A stretch of DNA of 64,000 nucleotides from Durusdinium trenchii (lineage: Eukaryota > Sar > Dinophyceae > Suessiales > Symbiodiniaceae): assembly GCA_963970005.1 (NCBI GenBank), contig CAXAMN010001336.1, forward strand, positions 686,900 through 750,899, written 5' to 3'. The notes below the pieces were generated by a model. That model had not been told where the DNA came from, did not search any database, and was given only the letters and a program-made list of their open reading frames with translations. Below, piece by piece: positions 33,149 through 43,128 of this stretch (its first letter is position 1; every line of letters starts with the position of its first letter). Made by a program: the position numbers and the translations under genes.

Positions 33149-34711
33149 CTAGTCTGGCTCCTGATCAAAACGTTGCTTGAAGCCATCTTCAGTATACGAC
33201 ATGGCTTTTGCTAGCTTGTGTGTCTCATTCCTCTCCAAAAGGACGCGCAAGCGGGAGGACAAGCGCTGATAGCTGTACGAAAAGATCTGAGGAAATCGGC
33301 TGATCATGTCCTCGACGTCGGATGCTTCCATGGCCGCTGCAAGCAAAGCGTACTTGGGCTTAAGGTTTTGCTCGATACTCAAACCAAGGATTTGAGGAAG
33401 TGTGGCTATTGCCTTCACAACTTGCTCCTTGCTGAGCCCGATGGCCAAAAGCCATTGAACTGTCGGCTTCAAGTTCTGCTCGATGTTGCAAGAAAGGATT
33501 TGAGGGCAAATTACTATTACCTTCACAACTTGATCCTGGCTAAGCCCAAAATTCAGCAGCCACTGAGTTTTTGGCTTTAGGTTCTGCTCGCTTCTGCAGC
33601 TAAGGATTTGAGGATGCCTTGCTACTGCCTTCGCAACTTGAGCGTTGCTTAGTCCCATGTTGAATAGCCACTGTACTCTTGGCACCAAGTTCTGATCGAT
33701 ACTCAAACTAAGAATTTGCGGAACATGTGCAATGACCTTCCCAACTTGAGCCTTGGTCAGCCCCATGTTTAAGAGCCACTGAAGTGTTGGGTTCATCTTG
33801 TCCTCAACACTGTAGTCAAGGAGACCAGGACGTTTGACTGTGGCCTTCACAATTTGAGCCTTGCTGAGCCCAATGTCGAGCAGCCATTGCATCACGGGTT
33901 GCACCTCCCTTTCGATGGATTTTCCAGTCAAAGACGCACGTTTTTCAATGAGTTTGATATCTTTCGGACTGAACCCTTGATGTTCCAAATACTGTGAGAT
34001 CTCCTCTGTGGTGTTGCCATCTGTCAAGGCTATAGCTCTTTGTAGGAACTTCTCTGCCTTTCCTGACAGCTTCATAGACCTTCTCTTTGCGTGACGGCCT
34101 AGACGCTTTGCTACTTGAGGGGACAGAACCTCCTCAAGTCCTCGTAGCGCCTGCGTCAGCATATCCCTCAGCGTGGCATCCAGGGATGAACTGTTGCGTG
34201 AATGCCACGGACAAGCCCTGATTTGAAGAATGTGATCCTTCAGTGGACCGCTGTGGGTGTGGCTGATGCGAAGGACACATGACCCTGGAGGCCCAAAAGC
34301 TAACAAGGCTTTATTCTTCATCTGCTTGCTGGTCTGGTCCTCCCTTTTCGCATGGCCCAAACCACCATCATATTCCACAAAGAGGGCAGCATTTGGATCT
34401 TTGAGCACTCCATAGGCCACCAGATCTGGCTCTAGAGAGTTTTCGCCCCCTCCTTTGGCAGATGGAAAGCTCCGGAAGAGCTCCCAAACGGGTGTCTCTG
34501 GCATCAAAAGCACCGCTAGCTGCGACAACACCTTCGCACGCGCAACACCTCCGCTGTCCACACGTGTCCGCGGCCATCCACGTTGCCACCACGCCGGTGG
34601 AACCGAGGTGGGCCGCAACTGCAGCGGGGCTGCTGCAGCAAGCAGAATGAACACCAACGCCAACACCAACGGCCATCGCCAACGACCACGCGTCTTTAGC
34701 ACACTGAGCAT
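33149..34711 (-). CDS. mTERF-repeat protein with N-terminal targeting signal and nuclease-fold-like domain
   Basis: This single-exon gene encodes 520 residues from the ATG at 34711. That start was chosen because it gives a classical signal: a short basic N-region, then a hydrophobic core (WPLVLALVFILLAAAA, about residues 15-28), then an Arg/Ser/Trp-rich stretch like a transit peptide, as in bipartite plastid targeting. The frame is open to an ATG at 34816, but that extension includes an acceptor-like CGCAATTTCAG. Residues about 94-152 look like a PD-(D/E)XK or RAP-type fold (EPD, FVEYDGGLGH, KNKALL, CVLRISH). Residues about 271-480 are mTERF repeats with exact 36-residue spacing: five clear units (QWLL, GLSKAQV, PQILS) and a weaker sixth. 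mTERF proteins bind nucleic acid in organelles and act in transcription or RNA processing; which role applies here cannot be told from sequence. Confidence 0.9.
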   Translation of the reverse strand: MLSVLKTRGRWRWPLVLALVFILLAAAAPLQLRPTSVPPAWWQRGWPRTRVDSGGVARAKVLSQLAVLLMPETPVWELFRSFPSAKGGGENSLEPDLVAYGVLKDPNAALFVEYDGGLGHAKREDQTSKQMKNKALLAFGPPGSCVLRISHTHSGPLKDHILQIRACPWHSRNSSSLDATLRDMLTQALRGLEEVLSPQVAKRLGRHAKRRSMKLSGKAEKFLQRAIALTDGNTTEEISQYLEHQGFSPKDIKLIEKRASLTGKSIEREVQPVMQWLLDIGLSKAQIVKATVKRPGLLDYSVEDKMNPTLQWLLNMGLTKAQVGKVIAHVPQILSLSIDQNLVPRVQWLFNMGLSNAQVAKAVARHPQILSCRSEQNLKPKTQWLLNFGLSQDQVVKVIVICPQILSCNIEQNLKPTVQWLLAIGLSKEQVVKAIATLPQILGLSIEQNLKPKYALLAAAMEASDVEDMISRFPQIFSYSYQRLSSRLRVLLERNETHKLAKAMSYTEDGFKQRFDQEPD

Positions 34712-34819
34712 GCAGGTGGGGAAGATCGTGTTCGTTTCGCGACGAGCTGAAATTGCGGGAAGTGTAGGACACTGTAGGACTGATCTACCAGGAGCAATGT
34801 GTCTTCCATGAATCATACA

Positions 34820-36050
34820 CTCCTACACTCTGATACCATACAAACGAGTTTACATAGTACTGGTTCCTTGCAATGAGGAATCCCTGAATCAATACACATC
34901 AACATCAACACATTCCCAAGAACATCCTAATAGAATACCCCAACCAACATGTGCCAACCAGCTGATAAAGGAATGGAAGTGTTCTTTGTAAAACCCCTTC
35001 ACATGTCGCAAGTTGGTTGCTGTCAGTGCAGGCATTGACAACGCTCTTTCCCATGACCATATTTGAACAGAAAAGGAGAACAGTTAAAGTTAAAAGCCTC
35101 TGCAGATATCTTCCCCCCCTGAGGTCTATTAATAACCCCGAAAAGAGGTGATGATTCGGGATGTAACAATAACTCACCATCAACTCGCATCACTGACTCC
35201 CGCGCCACCGTGCGGATCGGTCCAAGGCGCTGCAAGAGCACATTCAAGGAGCAGGCGGTCTGGCGACGGTACCTCCATCAGGACATGGACATGGAGGACA
35301 TGAAGGACGTGGAGGTCTGACGTGAACAATCACCCAAGTAGTTGAAAATAACAATGTCTGAGAAAGAAAATAAGAGCCAGTCTTGATGGTTGCTCATTTT
35401 GCTCTGCTATCTCTTCCTAAAACGACCCCGGCTTGATTTCTGGGAGGCACCAGAACGTTAACCTAGCTCCAAATGAGTGTGAGGCGCATGTGAGTGTGGT
35501 TTTTGGTGCAAAGGACCCTAGGCAGCATGACATTGAGAAAAGGAGAGCTATGCCATGCATGTCCACCAAGAGTTCCCGTTTCCTATAGCGCTAGGGTCCA
35601 CCAAAGCAAGCTCTTTCCCTTTTCCCTCACTGACACTTGGACCCTGAGACTCTCAACCAAGAACTTCTACGTGGACTATGTGGACACCCCCTTTCCACGG
35701 AGTGAGAACCACGACCACAGCAGGTGAACAAATGAGCCATCTGGACTTTGAGGGAGATCGATCTATCTTACTCTTCCAGCACCACCCAAAACTGGGTGGT
35801 TATTAGATGGAAAATAGATCGTCACAAAGGTTCTATAAACCACCCCAACTGGGTGCTGCTTCAAATTCCACTTTAGATCTGCTCAGCTCCACTCCAAACA
35901 CGGTGGAGGGTGACCTTAGACTCAGCTCTTTGCTACACCCGGGCTCCCGCACTGGCGCTTCTGCTGGTGCAGGTCCAGGATGAACGTCAAGATTCGTCCC
36001 TGCAGTCGTGCGACTAAGGACCAAGGATGCAAGGTCAAGCTACCAAGGTC
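34820..36050. other. Upstream flank of the mTERF gene, little coding signal
   Basis: No spliced-leader relic or exon could be supported. Apart from the hairpin at 35778 the stretch is plain sequence. Confidence 0.4.
35778..35858. repeat. Inverted-repeat element
   Basis: CAGCACCACCCAAAACTGGG and AACCACCCCAACTGGGTGCTG form arms with internal GGGTGGTT/AACCACCC pairing. Confidence 0.75.
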
Positions 36051-36150
36051 TACCAAGAGTCACAAAAGGGTGCTTTTTAGTCCCATCCAGTGAGTGGATG
36101 TTCTGGGCACCCCTATCCTCCAAGCTCGGCACCCCGTCTTGTGACTGCAG
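36051..36150. repeat. Family E element
   Basis: AAGAGTCACAAAAGGGTGC at the left, GTGAGTGGATGTTCT inside, and CACCCCGTCTTGTGACTGCAG at the right. The last CAG is acceptor-like. Confidence 0.88.
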
Positions 36151-36447
36151 GTAAGGGTAGTCCGGGTTCTTCACTCCCAACCACAGGTACGTGCAGGCAA
36201 TTAATGGCTGATCACCAAGCACGCGTCGTCGCTCTGAACAGCGCGCGTCGCGGGGGGATGCGTGTTCATGCTAACGCCCTTGCGATCTGTTTTGGCCTGA
36301 ATCTCTGAACCTGAAGCTGTTTGGCTCCCGGTGGCCCACCATGTGTTTGAAAGGTTTGAATCCCGAAGCACCGAAGCTGTTTTACTAAGGATTTGATACG
36401 AGAAACACCAGATCATCCATGTTTGAAATGGTCTTGGACTTTTTGCC

Positions 36448-36486
36448 CGTGCCTTGCAAGGCAGGGCGTGCCTTGCAAGGCACGAA
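36448..36486. repeat. Duplicated 14-bp palindrome
   Basis: TGCCTTGCAAGGCA, itself a perfect palindrome, occurs twice about 20 bases apart, each flanked by CG. Confidence 0.9.
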
Positions 36487-36568
36487 CCCTCCGGTCCAGA
36501 AATCCCCCGCTCCCTCGGCAGATGTCCGTGTCCATGTCCGGCTCCGCCTTGGGTTCTAAGGCTCCCAG

Positions 36569-36747
36569 GAGTGGCTCGGCCTTTTCCCGCCGAAGCAGCG
36601 CCTCCTCGGGACTGTCCGGACGTCCCCGAGCTGTGTGGACAGCAGGGCAAGGGCAAGCTGGATGCTCGATTGAATCCGTACGCGGAGGAAGAGTCGTTGG
36701 TGGAAGAAGTCCAAGTCGCTTCAAGAACACAGGAACTCTTCCAATAG
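36569..36747 (+). CDS. GC3-rich last exon, unrecognised
   Basis: After the acceptor GGCTCCCAG two bases complete a codon and 58 codons follow to TAG at 36745. Third positions are mostly G or C. The peptide moves from Pro/Ala-rich to a helix-like acidic end (LDARLNPYAEEESLVEEVQV). An overlapping frame (36522-36782) starting with ATG after TCGGCAG is Ser/Arg-rich and less convincing. No family is recognised. Confidence 0.5.
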
Positions 36748-36866
36748 AAGGTCGGAAACCGCACAACGACCAAAGACTATAGCCCTATCTGCAAATGTGT
36801 TCCCCTAAAATAGGGGATCGTTCATGAACTTAATCGACGAATCCCTATTCGGTCCATCGACTGCAG

Positions 36867-36976
36867 GTGCACATGCAGTGAAGGTACCCTTTCATGTTCC
36901 CAACCGGGTTGTTTCCATCGCCTGGGGCCTTGCTGCCTCCTTTCCTCGCTCGTCCAGCTCATCCGAAGAACGGTGA
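36867..36976 (+). CDS. Candidate last exon, unrecognised
   Basis: CATCGACTGCAG precedes a frame of 35 codons ending in TGA at 36974, giving a natural peptide (VPFHVPNRVVSIAWGLAASF, then a poly-Ser tail). An alternative frame uses a donor near 37040 (CGAGAG/GTGTCC) just before a family C element. Confidence 0.4.
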
Positions 36977-37310
36977 CCGTGTTGCGTATACTCTTACTTG
37001 GGAGGCTCGGCAGGCTCTGCAGACCTCACCTCGAGAGGTGTCCAGTCATGTCTACTCCATGGGACTGGCATATTGACAATATATTGACCAATCAGTTGGG
37101 GGCGGTTGCTTTCAGGGATCAATGTATACATTCCAGTCCACCAGTCGTGCCTAGGTCGTTCACAGACCTGTGCCGAGGGTTTTGTACCATCTTTCACCTC
37201 TACTTCAAGCCAAGAATCCGCTCGGCTCAGTGCCGACAGGAAAGGTCTGGCGATCAGAGTCCGACGGACGTGTGGATGGAGGGTGGGGGCAGTCCAAGCA
37301 AGTCCAAGCA

Positions 37311-37398
37311 AGAGGTTGAAGAACCCTATAGCTCGACTATCCCAGTTGGGTACCCCAGGTGAGTAGTGTCCTTTTTCAAGTCACTGTCCACCTCTCTT
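37311..37398. repeat. Family J element
   Basis: AGAGGTTGAAGAACCCTATA, GACTATCCCAGTTGGGTACCCC and CACTGTCCACCTCTC match the copies at 26308, 39660 and 43384. Confidence 0.88.
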
Positions 37399-37419
37399 GA
37401 TACATCCCAGTGTTTGGTC

Positions 37420-37515
37420 TCAGACGGCCGCGTCAGCGTGTCTTGGTGATTCCGGGATGTCCAAGACCCGGTCGACCACACGGATGTCCGACCAAACGGT
37501 CAAGGGACTGGAAGA
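37420..37515 (-). CDS. Candidate minus-strand last exon, unrecognised
   Basis: Minus-strand acceptor CACTCTTCCAG is followed by about 30 codons with almost all G/C third positions (LTVWSDIRVVDRVLDIPES), ending in TGA at 37420. A family J element lies 25 bases past the stop. Confidence 0.38.
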   Translation of the reverse strand, partial: SSSPLTVWSDIRVVDRVLDIPESPRHADAAV

Positions 37516-37576
37516 GTGACATGGATGGGTCATGGGGCAATGGGGTCCTCAGGGATGGTCATGGGACATTAAAAAG

Positions 37577-37676
37577 TAGGACGACGCTCCGTTCACCGCC
37601 CGACTGGGCCCCGGAAGAAAGAACCTGACCCGACCCCTCCCAGAGGATTCGGGTCCAGGGTCGCGTCTGGGTATCA
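37577..37676. repeat. Family K element
   Basis: GACGCTCCGTTCACCGCCCG and GATTCGGGTCCAGGGTCGCGTCTGGG closely match the copy at 54637. Confidence 0.8.
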
Positions 37677-38269
37677 GTCATGTTGTCAGGGAGTCAACTT
37701 ACAGTTCTCGCAGCAGCTGAGCTCTGAGCCTCAGCTGTCGGTTTTTTGAAGGATCTTTGGGGCACTCAAGGGAAACATCAAGCCTGTTGAAGGGAACAAA
37801 AGGAAATGAAATATCAAATGATACAACACGTACGTATAGTGTATATATATATATATGCTTGAATAAAATCCATGAACAGCTTTCACCGAACGCCACCATC
37901 CCAAAAGCGGCCAGCAAAAACCGCCACCTTTCGCCCGCGCGGGCCCGCGATGTTGCCTGAACTTTTCCAGCATCTGGTCGTACATCGTCTGCTGAGTGAG
38001 ATCCGTGATGCCTCAGGAGATGATCGTTCGGGTTAGATCATATGGGTACGGTACGACCACTGCTGAAAAGCAAACAAAAATGATGCAATGTCTGGTAGCA
38101 AGCAGGTGGATGGTCAAGAAATGTTCGGAATTGGGTTAAAGAATTAGTACTAAGGCTTGATGCTTGTAGTGCTAAGTCAACTAAAATACAAGTGTGTAGA
38201 ATATGCATCCACCTAAATGAGGATGCTATAAGTGAGTACTGTAGTTGAGTAGGTCAAGCGACTGAAGTC

Positions 38270-38542
38270 ATGCTTGAAAGCACTGTATGGCCCAGAGCCC
38301 AGGAGAGTTCTCCTCCGTGGAATATAGACACTAATATACGCTTGAGCCATTGGTCACCTGATCCTGAACCTTGCACCACAGTCGAACCTCTACTTGGGTT
38401 TTGGAAAAGACTGTTTGACCAGCCTCCCTCTCAAAAGGAAGCAGTGCGAAGCAACAGGTCTCAGGTAGCGTCTCTCATGCAATCGCAACTTGCCACACCT
38501 GACTTGGGAAAAACAACAGTATCAGGTGCTGCTGAAATATAA
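38270..38542 (+). CDS. ATG-initiated open frame, unrecognised
   Basis: 90 codons from ATG to TAA have natural composition with several Trp (GFWKRLFDQPPSQKEAVRSN). CAACAGGTCTCAG/GTAGCG at 38464 is a fair donor, so the exon may end there. The surrounding sequence (38000-38270, 38540-38800) shows no repeats and no coding. Single exon or first exon is undecided. Confidence 0.42.
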   Translation: MLESTVWPRAQESSPPWNIDTNIRLSHWSPDPEPCTTVEPLLGFWKRLFDQPPSQKEAVRSNRSQVASLMQSQLATPDLGKTTVSGAAEI

Positions 38543-38807
38543 TGTGGTGATTTGTGATGTGCGCTTTGTGATGTGGTGGGCCTAGACTTCGCTAGAAACT
38601 TCTACCTTGTGAGACTTTTGAACATGAGTATAATATCTGTTCATTGCATAGCCCCACGGAACTTCTGATGTAGAAATTGTCGGACTGGCAACGAGTGATC
38701 TTGATACACGTGGCGATCCGTGGCCTGATCACACCGGACATTCCCCGAGTTCATTGCAGTGAGCAACACGCACAGAGAAAAAAACTACTCTAGAATCCGG
38801 GCCCTCA

Positions 38808-38937
38808 AACACATAGAGGACACCCTAAGGTGAGTGTCTTTCTTCACACCCTAAGAATCCAACGGGTCCCTGTCCCTGCCAAGAGGTCGGGCCCGATTCT
38901 TAGGGTATGAAGAACGACACAACACCCACTCCAACGG
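38808..38937. repeat. Large inverted-repeat element
   Basis: The arm CACACCCTAAGAATCC...GGGTCCC pairs with GGGCCCGATTCTTAGGGTATG. The outer GGTGAGTGTCTTTCTTC and GAAGAACGACACAACACCC extend the pairing. Confidence 0.85.
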
Positions 38938-39024
38938 GTCATGTCTGGACTCTCTCAACCCCATTCAGAGTCCGAATCCTTCGGATTCCGGTCCTTTTCA
39001 GAGATCCCTTCATGTCGCTTCATG

Positions 39025-39128
39025 TCCAGGCCCGAACCAAACCATGAAAAACCAAGGTCACCTACCAAAACCGTGTCTTTTGCTAGGGGAAAAACCAGGT
39101 TTTTTGGTTGATTGGTGGGCCCCCTGGT
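39025..39128. repeat. Family F element
   Basis: TCCAGGCCCGAACCAAACCATG pairs loosely with GGTTGATTGGTGGGCCCCCTGGTGA. It is the inverse orientation of the copy at 17907. Confidence 0.88.
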
Positions 39129-39659
39129 GAGTGGAAGATCCATTTAAGATCCGAAAGCCGCTGCTTTTCACTGCCTGCTGACACTCTGACACTGAAACTC
39201 TGGGCTTCCCCCGACACCTCTGCAGCAACTCTCGCGTCTCTTCCAGATCCTTCTGTGCCCTCGGACCCGGTTTTGAACTCACCAGACCGACGGGTGGATG
39301 GATGGACATCGACGGGTGGATGCCTCCGGGTGTGAAGCTTTTGGTTCGGGTCTAAAGCCCTGTGCTTTTCGCATGGTCAAAACATCTCAAAACCCTTCAG
39401 AAGGCAAGGGGTCGGGCCCGATGATGATTTTGGGGCTTGAAAGAATCATATAGGAAGTGAAGTGAGCCCCGGCGGTTCGGTGTTCGACATGGTCCTCCAC
39501 AGTCGGGGAACCATGCCATCCACGGATGGCAAAATGATTTCTAGGGAGAATAGCATGCGCAGTTCACATAACTCAAGCAACCCAATGTGCGTAGATTCCG
39601 CGGCGTACCTCAAAGTTGTGGTTGATTCCCAGTGAGAACAAGTCATGGAAATCCATCAA

Positions 39660-39733
39660 TACCAACAGAGGCTGAAGAACCCCATAGACTATCCCAGTTC
39701 GGTACCCCACTAGGGTCCTAGTTCAGGTCACTT
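39660..39733. repeat. Family J element
   Basis: CCAACAGAGGCTGAAGAACCCC and GACTATCCCAGTTCGGTACCCCA match the other J copies; its right end is truncated. Confidence 0.8.
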
Positions 39734-39898
39734 GGTATGGCATAGGTCGTGAGTCGTGACCCACCTGGAGCACTAGTCGACACTGGGTAGGTCAATTGGT
39801 TGGTCTCCTGACCAACAGCCAGTCTTAGGACTCTCACTTCTGAGGCATACCCTTCTCCCTAGAAGATCCCAGAAGTCCAAAAACTATGTAAATACGAA

Positions 39899-39982
39899 CA
39901 GGACCCTCCTGTTGGGGTGTCTATTTATAGCCCCATAGCTGTTAAGGGGTGTCCATTCACCACCGGTTGGAAGGTCCTGGTA
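39899..39982. repeat. Family B element
   Basis: GGACCCTCCTGTTGGGGTGT, then GTCTATTTATAGCCCCA and GGTGTCCATT, ending GGAAGGTCCTGGTA. It shares a 20-base core with 50941. Confidence 0.88.
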
Positions 39983-39993
39983 TATAATACATG

Positions 39994-40084
39994 TTTGTTG
40001 ACCGACTGAAGTAAGGGACATTCCTAGACTCATTTCACCTAATAGATAGACCATTCGTTTTATAGTCGACGACCGGACTCCCAG
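39994..40084. repeat. Family P element
   Basis: GACCGACTGAAGTAAGGGACATTCC...ATAGACCATTC...CCGGACTCCCAG matches the copies at 63140 and 57048. Confidence 0.78.
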
Positions 40085-40405
40085 AAATCACTCGCTTCCA
40101 TCATGACAGGCGAACCCAACAAGCCGTCCGAACGCGCGCGGAACGCGCCATCGATGCGTCGGTGACAGGAGTCCGTCCGAGGTAAGCTGGATCGACACCC
40201 AACACACTCACTAAAAGCATCCCCAATGCCGAACAAACACACTCACAAACACCAGCCCGAACCAATCAAATACGGTCCAAAAACACCAAACTTGCCACTT
40301 GATCTGTCCATGTCCAGTTTACTCGATCTGCATGGCGTTGGTAGAACCCCCGGGTCCTATCGCCGATCGCCGTTTGATGTGTGTGTCCCCCTTCGTTCTT
40401 CACCT

Positions 40406-40480
40406 CCAGTCGTACCTCCTCAGAAGGTATGTAGACCCTCCTAGCACCCCCCGTCCCACCTTCTCAGAATACTTGGAGGC
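40406..40480. repeat. Family R-like element at an acceptor
   Basis: CTCCAGTCGTACCTCCTCAGAAGGTATG and CCACCTTCTCAGAATACTTGGAG are related to 41954. The GCGCAG acceptor of the next exon follows within a few bases. Confidence 0.75.
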
Positions 40481-40484
40481 GCAG

Positions 40485-41041
40485 GGTTCGTTCTCCACCG
40501 ATCTTCCGATCACTTCGGGTGCCCACCGAGCCGCTTCTCCGCATCCACCGGTGGAACCATCGAGCTCCGCCGCAGCTCCCGCGCGGGCGCCAGCAGCGCC
40601 TGCAAGACGGCCAAGGCGGGGCTTCGCGGGGGAGAAAGAAGCCCGGTGGGGCCCCAGTGTTTGTGTAAATCACCGATTCTGAACCCAAAGAGTACTTGCA
40701 TGATATCAGAACCGTAGCTCTTTCAGCCCGTTTCGGCCCGTTTTGGCGGCGGCGTGGAGGTCGGAGCGCTGCGGGGAGATCGGTGCCATGCCCGCGCCTC
40801 CTGTGAGAGCTGTTGGACACTGGAGGTGCTCTGCCGCCGCTTTGGCGGTTCCGGGCGTTCGAAGCATCTGCGTGGCCGGTGCGCGCGCGCTCTGGCGTGC
40901 TGGGTGGGCAAGGAAGAAGGGGACCGATCTTGGAGAATCGACAATTCCGCAGGAGGATTGACATGGATTGACTCGGGCAAATATGAAAGTACAAATCACC
41001 CCGATCCGCAAAGCCAAGGATCTGATGTGAAGGTGTATTGA
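40485..41041 (+). CDS. Two-exon GC3-rich gene segment, unrecognised
   Basis: The exon at 40485-40645 follows the acceptor GGAGGCGCAG and ends CCCG before GTGGGG. The exon at 40727-41041 follows GTAGCTCTTTCAG. Both junction ends are phase 0, so the same register runs from residue 1 through about 157 to TGA. Third positions are over 80% G/C by eye in the first exon. The second exon encodes several Cys/Trp motifs (CHARASCESCW, CARALACW) and an acidic polar tail. No family is recognised; the paired Cys could bind metal. A competing frame in the first exon joins to an upstream ATG-initiated exon ending at 40429 (CAGAAG/GTATGT). The minus strand is also open. Confidence 0.5.
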
Positions 41042-41218
41042 AGAGAAAGAACAGATCAAAGCTTCTTTATAGGTGGCGTGGTGACTTGTTGCTTCAATAC
41101 ACGCAGTTGAGTTGCTGATACTAACGAAGCATGTTAAATTTAACAAAATTAGGGAGCAGCATGGTTCACTTGAGCTGACCCGAGCGTCTAGGAATTGTCT
41201 TTTGACCTTTCCCTACAG

Positions 41219-41829
41219 GTCAATGACCTCACTTTATCGGAGTTGGTCATACAAAAACACTACTCAAGGAGATTCAAGGAGGCAAACAAAAAAACGTTTT
41301 ACTAAGTCTTTGGACTTGGCTTTGGGAGCCATGTTCACCGTGGCTTCCAAAAATGCCGCTCGAGCTGCTGTCTCGCAGCACTCTCAGTCTCGCGCCTCAC
41401 GAATCCGCGCGGACGGTCTGGTGTCCGATATCCAGAGGTGCAGTCCCAGCCTCAGTGAAGCCAGTTCCGTCCTGAATCCAGTGGATGCACGCGACTATGC
41501 ACTTCACCCCCCCCCCCTCAAGACGGGTCGGCTGGGCTTAGAATCGAAGATTCTTCATCAACTTCTGGTTCTTTTTTGGGGGGTATTGCCTGTCTTCAGA
41601 CCAAACACTGACTCACTTCCAGTTGAGGAATGGTCCACGGGATGTTGAATGGTTTTTAAATCCAAGATTCGGCACCCAGACATGGCATTCCTGGCTCTTT
41701 CATTCATCACGCACAGATTTTGCTGGGCCACCACACGTTGAACGATCTGCGAAGGGCCTGAGGCGCCGCTGCGATCGTCCAAAGGATCACATTACACGCC
41801 GCTGCGAAGCTTGGGATCGTGACGAATGA
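41219..41829 (+). CDS. Two-exon gene model, unrecognised
   Basis: An excellent acceptor (GACCTTTCCCTACAG) at 41218 is followed three bases later by an in-frame ATG at 41223. It could be an internal splice site or a trans-splicing site for the spliced leader. The frame continues through an Ala/Ser/Arg-rich region (GAMFTVASKNAARAAV) to a proposed donor (CTTCTG/GTTCTT, about 41568). A phase-0 acceptor (ACTTCCAG, 41622) leads to 68 more codons ending in TGA at 41827, rich in Trp and Arg. The intron would be about 55 bases. Unspliced, the first frame ends at 41648. Function unknown. Confidence 0.48.
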
Positions 41830-41953
41830 ACTCCCTTTTCACGGAAAAAGCTTCGGCGGGATTCAGGCACTGAGGGATGATTCTGCAAAAAATAAAGTGA
41901 AAAAAACATGGAACACCGATTCATGCACTGTCATTATTGTACAATTCGAAAAG

Positions 41954-42053
41954 AGCTCCAGTCGTACCTTCTTAGAAGGTGGGACTGGGACGGATTAGAG
42001 GGTCCAGTCACTGGTCCAGTCATACCCTTCTGAGGAGGTACGACTGGAGCCCT
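41954..42053. repeat. Family R inverted-repeat element
   Basis: AGCTCCAGTCGTACCTTCTTAGAAGG pairs with CTTCTGAGGAGGTACGACTGGAGC. Internal GGTCCAGTCACTGGTCCAG is a partial repeat of the same theme. Confidence 0.93.
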
Positions 42054-42056
42054 ATG

Positions 42057-42142
42057 CCAGGACCCTCCAACAGGTCACCACCTGCGACTTTTAAGTCTAC
42101 AAAAGCCTCCATGTCGGAGACCTGTAGAGTCGGGTGCTGGTA
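42057..42142. repeat. Family A element
   Basis: CCAGGACCCTCCAACAGGT to GACCTGTAGAGTCGGGTGCTGGTA. It adjoins the family R copy. Confidence 0.93.
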
Positions 42143-42181
42143 GGGATTGATTGATATATCTCTTTCGATCTGCTCTCGTGT

Positions 42182-42601
42182 TCACCCGACGTTTCTGTCA
42201 CTCGTCCGTCGCCTGAGCCCACGGGGCTCGCCGCGCCGCTGGTGGGCGCCGACGGTCGCGTCGTAAGCCTTGGGTCTGGTCGCCACCGACCGGGTCGCGG
42301 TGCGTGCAAAACCACGAGAAAGCGGCGGAAGTGGCGGGTGTTGTTCGTTGGAAGGGAGAAGAGAGGCTTGAGCACTTGGTCTCGAATTTTGGATGAATTT
42401 GGGGGGAGGATCTTGACATGTTTTCGCAGTGGATCGTCCTTCAGGATCCTCCAAGGGCACTGAAATCAGGGCGAGACACTGATGTGGGGAGGGCTTCAGT
42501 GGCTTCAGTGACTGGAAATCTCCAAGGTCACTCTGATAAACCAGGCAGAGACCAATTTGGTGGATCCCCGCTTTTCGTTCCCCCAGGCAGAGGTTTCCCA
42601 T
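42182..42601 (-). CDS. 139-codon minus-strand open frame, unrecognised
   Basis: The C-terminal half (42320 down to 42182) has very high G/C third positions and a basic peptide (ATRPKAYDATVGAHQRRGEP). The plus strand is also open with a comparable peptide, so strand is not settled. No splice sites are placed. Confidence 0.33.
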   Translation of the reverse strand: MGNLCLGERKAGIHQIGLCLVYQSDLGDFQSLKPLKPSPHQCLALISVPLEDPEGRSTAKTCQDPPPKFIQNSRPSAQASLLPSNEQHPPLPPLSRGFARTATRSVATRPKAYDATVGAHQRRGEPRGLRRRTSDRNVG

Positions 42602-43057
42602 GAAAGACCTTGCTTTGGCACATTGGTCCTATATAAAGGAACCAAACAGTGTGAGGGGGATGCAGCACTTGAGTGTGATCCCAATGATGCAGCACTCCAC
42701 GTCCAAGCCATGCTTTTCGCCTCCACCTGGACCTGCAATGGATCCATAGCCTGACTGAGTCTGTCACCCTGGCGTGCTTTCGGTGCTGAAGCTGCTGATG
42801 TTCCTGTGCGCTGCGGAGCTGAGATCTGGAGCTGATCAGCATGTGAGCATCGTATTCTGGAACAACAAGTTACTGACATGATGGGCCGAAAGTAGGTTTG
42901 TTATTTGTTGATATAAGTACGAACATCATTCGCCTAGTACTGCAGGTTCCGAATGCCTTTTGACCTCTGCAATGTAACTCGTACATGTTCCCATAGAATT
43001 ACAGCATAAAGTGCATTCACCAAGGTGTGAGGATGTCAAACCTATTCTTCTTCTACC

Positions 43058-43128
43058 AGGACCATCCAATGGATGTCCAATAGACTACCCTACCCTACTT
43101 ACAGGCCTCCATTCGGCACCCATCGGAA
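43058..43128. repeat. Family O element
   Basis: CCATCCAATGGATGTCCAATAGACTACC, then CTACTTACAGGCCTCCATTCGGCACCCATCGGAA. Near-identical to 50820; related to 63611. Confidence 0.9.

Noticed and set aside
33218-33580. Plus-strand 120-codon open frame inside the mTERF gene
   Set aside because: It is the antisense shadow of the mTERF repeats and shows the same 108-bp periodicity.
34712-34816. N-terminal extension of the mTERF protein to the upstream ATG
   Set aside because: The extension contains an acceptor-like CGCAATTTCAG and would bury the signal peptide; the ATG at 34711 gives a normal targeting presequence.
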